The position numbers were made by a program, and so were the translations under genes. This document shows positions 61,162-64,000 of a stretch of DNA of 64,000 bases, one piece after another. The stretch comes from Microbacterium forte. Its GTDB lineage: Bacteria; Actinomycetota; Actinomycetes; Actinomycetales; Microbacteriaceae. Below the pieces are notes generated by a model. That model did not search any database. It had not been told where the DNA came from and saw only the letters and a program-made list of their open reading frames with translations. The DNA lies in the NCBI RefSeq assembly GCF_031885415.1, contig NZ_CP116871.1, forward strand, positions 1,798,001-1,862,000, written 5' to 3'. Each line of letters opens with the position of its first letter. Positions within the stretch are counted from its first letter, which is position 1.

Positions 61162-64000
61162 ATGACACGCACCGCTCGCGGAGCAGACCGTCTCCGTCGC
61201 GTGATCGCCACGATCGCCACCGCCGCGACAGCCCTCGCCGCGATCGCATTCATCGCTCTGCCCACCGAGTCAGCGTCCGCCGACACACCAGGACAGCCCA
61301 ACACCGTCACCGCTGACGTCCTGCCCACCTGGCAGATCAACGGTGTCGTGTGGAGTCAGGTCGTGGCCGGGAACACGGTGTACGTCACGGGCAGCTTCAC
61401 GAAGGCACGCCCGCCGGGGGTCGCCGTCGGCGGGCCAGGCGAGATCGACGCGAACAACGTGTTCGCGTTCGACATCACCACGGGAAACCCCGTTCCGAAC
61501 TTCAGCCACTCGTTCGACGCTCAGGGACTCGTCGTACGAGTCACCCCCGACGGCAAGACCGTCTACTTCGGCGGCGACTTCACGGCCGTCGACGGGCAGG
61601 CCCGCGCGCACGTCGCGGCCTTCGACGTCGCCACCGGCGCGATGCTCGACTGGGCGCCCCGCACGGACGGACAGGTGAGAGGTTTCGCCTTCGCGGGCGA
61701 CACCGTCTACGTGGGCGGCAACTTCCGCTCCAGCGGCGGTCAGCCGCGCAGCGAGCTGGCGGCCTGGAACACCACCTCCAAGACGATCACGTCGTGGGCT
61801 CCGTCTGCGGCCGGCGACGGATTCGTGTGGGACATGCTGATGTCGCCCGACTCCTCCCGCGTCATCATCGGCGGCTCGTTCACCACTCTCAACGGGGCAC
61901 CCGCATACGGCATGGCCTCTGTCGACACCGCGACCGGGGCCGCACTCCCCTGGGCCGCCACCGACAAGATCAAGACCGCCGGGCTCAACGGTGCGATCTC
62001 GAGCCTCAGCACCGACGGCACGCAGGTCTACGGCACCGGGTACGCGTTCGGTGCAGGAGCATCTTTCGAGGGGACCTTCGCGGCTGACCCCTACACCGGC
62101 CAGATCAACTGGCTCAACGACTGCCTCGGTGACACGTATGCGAGCTTCCCGCAGGGCGGTGTGCTCTACTCCGTCTCGCACAAGCACGACTGCAGCGTTG
62201 TCGGCGCCTTCGGCGACACCAACCCGCGCTCGCGCTGGGTGAAGGCGATCGCCGAGAGCACCACGCCCACGGGTGGCGTGATCACCAAGAAGGACGCCTA
62301 CGGGTGGGACTTCACCGGTCTTCCCTACACGGAGCAGCTCAACTGGTACCCCGATCTCGAGTTCGGCACCTACACGAGCGCGCGTCAAGCCGCATGGTCG
62401 GTCACCGGAAACGCGAACTACGTCGTTCTCGGCGGCGAGTTCCCGAAGGTGAACAACGTGGCGCAGCAGGGCCTCGTCCGATTCGGCAAGACGAACGTCT
62501 CGCCGCACGCCGTCGCCCCGGTCTACAACGCCGGCCTCACCCCCGCGCCGTACTCGAACGAGTCCGGAGTGGTGAGGGTCCCGTTCACCAGCGTCTGGGA
62601 TCGCGACAACGCCACGATCACGTACGACGTGTTCCGCAGTCCCTCCGTCAAGATCGCGACCTTCACCCGCACCGACGGCCGGTTCTGGAACCTGCCGAGC
62701 CTGAGCATCACCGACAGCGGCCAGACGCCGGGAGCGCAGGTGCGCTACCAGGTCAGGGCCAAGGATGCCGACGGCAACGTGCAGTGGAGCGCCTGGTCGC
62801 CCTATGTGACCGTGTCGAGCACGCCGACCGCCACGTACCGCGCAGCGGTGAGGGCAAGCGGTGCCAGCCACCTCTGGCGCCTCGACGAGACGACCGGAAC
62901 GCGACTGTACGACGACGTGGGGAACGCACCCGGTACGGCCACGAGCCTCACGCTCGGCTCGTCGGGCGCACTGCTCAACGATTCCAACGCGGCGATCACC
63001 TCTGCCGGGGGAAGCACGCCCAAGATGACGACGCAGGATGTCAGCACCGCGACGCCGGCCGCGACGGTCGAGGCGTGGGTGAAGACCACCAACACGAGGG
63101 GCGGGCGGATCGTCGGCTTCGGCGACTCCGCCACGGGCACGTCGACGTCGGGGATCACCGACCGAGTGCTCTACCTCGACAACTCGGGACGCGCGAACTT
63201 CGCGATCAACGACGGCTCCTACCGCACGATCTTCAGTCGCACCGCGGTGAACGACGGCAACTGGCACCACATCGTGGGCACCGTGGGCGCCGAGGGCATG
63301 CAGCTCTTCGTCGACGGCAAGCGCGTGGATCGCGATCAGGCACGCACCTCGCCGAGGATCTACGACGGCTACTGGCGCATCGGCGCAGACCAGACGAACG
63401 GCTTCACCAACAAGCCGACCAACGCCGGTCTCGCGGGCACGATCGACGATGTGGCGGTGTACCCGTCCGCCCTGACTCCGGCCGACATCCAGTCGCACTA
63501 CCTCGCGAGCGGGCGTTCGGCCGCGTGGACCGCAGCTCCGACCGATGTCTACGGCGCCGCGGTGTCGACGGACAAGCCGGATCTCTACTGGCGTCTCAAC
63601 GAGACGGCGGCAGGCACCATCGTCGACTCCGCCTCCGGCGGGACGACGGGCAACCTCGCCGGAACCGTGACCCGCGGGCAGACGTCCGCGATCGGGACCG
63701 GAACCGCGACCACCTTCAACGGCACGACCGCGCTCGTGGTCGCGCAGGAGCCCTGGACGGCGCCGACCACCTACAGCGCAGAGCTGTGGTTCAAGACGAC
63801 GAGCAACAAGGGCGGCACGCTGATCGGATTCGGCAACGCCACCAGCGGGCTCAGCACCCAGTACGACAGACACGTCATCATGCAGAGCGACGGAAAGGTG
63901 CAGTTCGGAAGCGGTCAGCCGCAGACGACCCTGGTCACCCCCACCGCCTACAACGACGGCCAATGGCACCACGTGGTCGCCACTCAGGGCGCCGACGGGA
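61162..64000 (+). CDS. Large secreted beta-propeller and LamG-domain protein (3' end missing)
   Basis: The first 946 codons are visible, and the frame stays open to the window end. A signal peptide (RLRRVIATIATAATALAAIAFIAL, cut near ESASA) leads to a propeller-like region of repeated units such as VYVTGSFT, VYFGGDFTAVDGQ, VYVGGNFRSSGGQ and VIIGGSFTTLNG (about 65-450). A Fn3-like region follows (465-550), then LamG/concanavalin-like domains about 553-780 and from 793 (HLWRLDETTG, WHHIVGTVG; YWRLNETAAG, WHHVVATQG). Such proteins bind surface glycans. GAGGAA lies upstream; an in-frame ATG at 61099 is an alternative. Confidence 0.85.
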   Translation, partial: MTRTARGADRLRRVIATIATAATALAAIAFIALPTESASADTPGQPNTVTADVLPTWQINGVVWSQVVAGNTVYVTGSFTKARPPGVAVGGPGEIDANNVFAFDITTGNPVPNFSHSFDAQGLVVRVTPDGKTVYFGGDFTAVDGQARAHVAAFDVATGAMLDWAPRTDGQVRGFAFAGDTVYVGGNFRSSGGQPRSELAAWNTTSKTITSWAPSAAGDGFVWDMLMSPDSSRVIIGGSFTTLNGAPAYGMASVDTATGAALPWAATDKIKTAGLNGAISSLSTDGTQVYGTGYAFGAGASFEGTFAADPYTGQINWLNDCLGDTYASFPQGGVLYSVSHKHDCSVVGAFGDTNPRSRWVKAIAESTTPTGGVITKKDAYGWDFTGLPYTEQLNWYPDLEFGTYTSARQAAWSVTGNANYVVLGGEFPKVNNVAQQGLVRFGKTNVSPHAVAPVYNAGLTPAPYSNESGVVRVPFTSVWDRDNATITYDVFRSPSVKIATFTRTDGRFWNLPSLSITDSGQTPGAQVRYQVRAKDADGNVQWSAWSPYVTVSSTPTATYRAAVRASGASHLWRLDETTGTRLYDDVGNAPGTATSLTLGSSGALLNDSNAAITSAGGSTPKMTTQDVSTATPAATVEAWVKTTNTRGGRIVGFGDSATGTSTSGITDRVLYLDNSGRANFAINDGSYRTIFSRTAVNDGNWHHIVGTVGAEGMQLFVDGKRVDRDQARTSPRIYDGYWRIGADQTNGFTNKPTNAGLAGTIDDVAVYPSALTPADIQSHYLASGRSAAWTAAPTDVYGAAVSTDKPDLYWRLNETAAGTIVDSASGGTTGNLAGTVTRGQTSAIGTGTATTFNGTTALVVAQEPWTAPTTYSAELWFKTTSNKGGTLIGFGNATSGLSTQYDRHVIMQSDGKVQFGSGQPQTTLVTPTAYNDGQWHHVVATQGADG

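Noticed and set aside
61270..63972. A 900-codon open frame on the minus strand
   Set aside because: It is exactly antisense to the secreted propeller/LamG gene on the plus strand, which has a signal peptide, ribosome binding site and recognisable domains. The translation of the minus frame is Arg/Val/Asp-rich with no domain, as expected for a codon-bias shadow in high-GC DNA.

Overview
This is high-GC, densely packed DNA from an actinobacterium of the family Microbacteriaceae, most likely Microbacterium. The evidence is the codon bias, tRNA genes without an encoded CCA, the block tilS/hpt-ftsH-folE-folP-folB-folK-DUF3180 followed by two PH-domain genes, an LCP protein, and many starts that look leaderless. 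The genus is an inference from gene content, not from a marker sequence.

Layout. 1-13.7 kb is a carbohydrate-uptake and catabolism region: an lsrACDB/rha-like CUT2 sugar importer facing a LacI regulator; a creatinase-like M24 protein facing a second LacI regulator; an operon of Gfo/Idh/MocA oxidoreductase, SDR epimerase and enolase-superfamily enzyme; and a GH3 beta-glucosidase facing a TetR regulator. 13.8-25.6 kb is housekeeping and envelope: LCP ligase, tRNA-Ser, HAD phosphatase, serS, a lipid kinase, a duplicated-domain lipoprotein, cardiolipin synthase, DUF4192, lysS and a DUF2207 membrane protein. 25.6-36.1 kb is a long minus-strand run (tilS, hpt, ftsH, folEPBK, DUF3180, two PH-domain proteins, DUF2520 protein), interrupted by a plus-strand DUF937 gene that carries a frameshift in a run of eight C. 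36.2-39.4 kb holds a TMEM175-like protein, ppa, an M23 peptidase and tRNA-Glu/Asp/Phe. 39.5-50.1 kb is mixed: GntR regulator, AEC transporter, DUF2071 protein, DivIVA-like coiled coil, ABC exporter plus two-component system, fatty-acid desaturase. 50.3-54.1 kb has tatA-tatC-tatB beside a Tat-signal intradiol dioxygenase, then an LtrA protein. 54.2-64 kb is an exopolysaccharide locus: priming sugar transferase, two glycosyltransferases, an oxidoreductase, an unrecognised enzyme, a lipoprotein and a large secreted beta-propeller/LamG protein cut by the window end.

Main observations. (1) Fourteen genes have a TANNNT box placed so that transcription would begin on the first base of the start codon. 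(2) Two exopolysaccharide transcription units share a leader design: a hairpin with a TTGGG(G) loop, then paired TGGGGAA repeats just before the first start codon. In one of them the repeats feed a 17-codon upstream ORF that overlaps the sugar transferase start. (3) A perfect 28-bp palindrome lies before the ABC exporter operon. (4) Several proteins lack expected catalytic residues. No CRISPR array, prophage, transposon or toxin-antitoxin pair was recognised.
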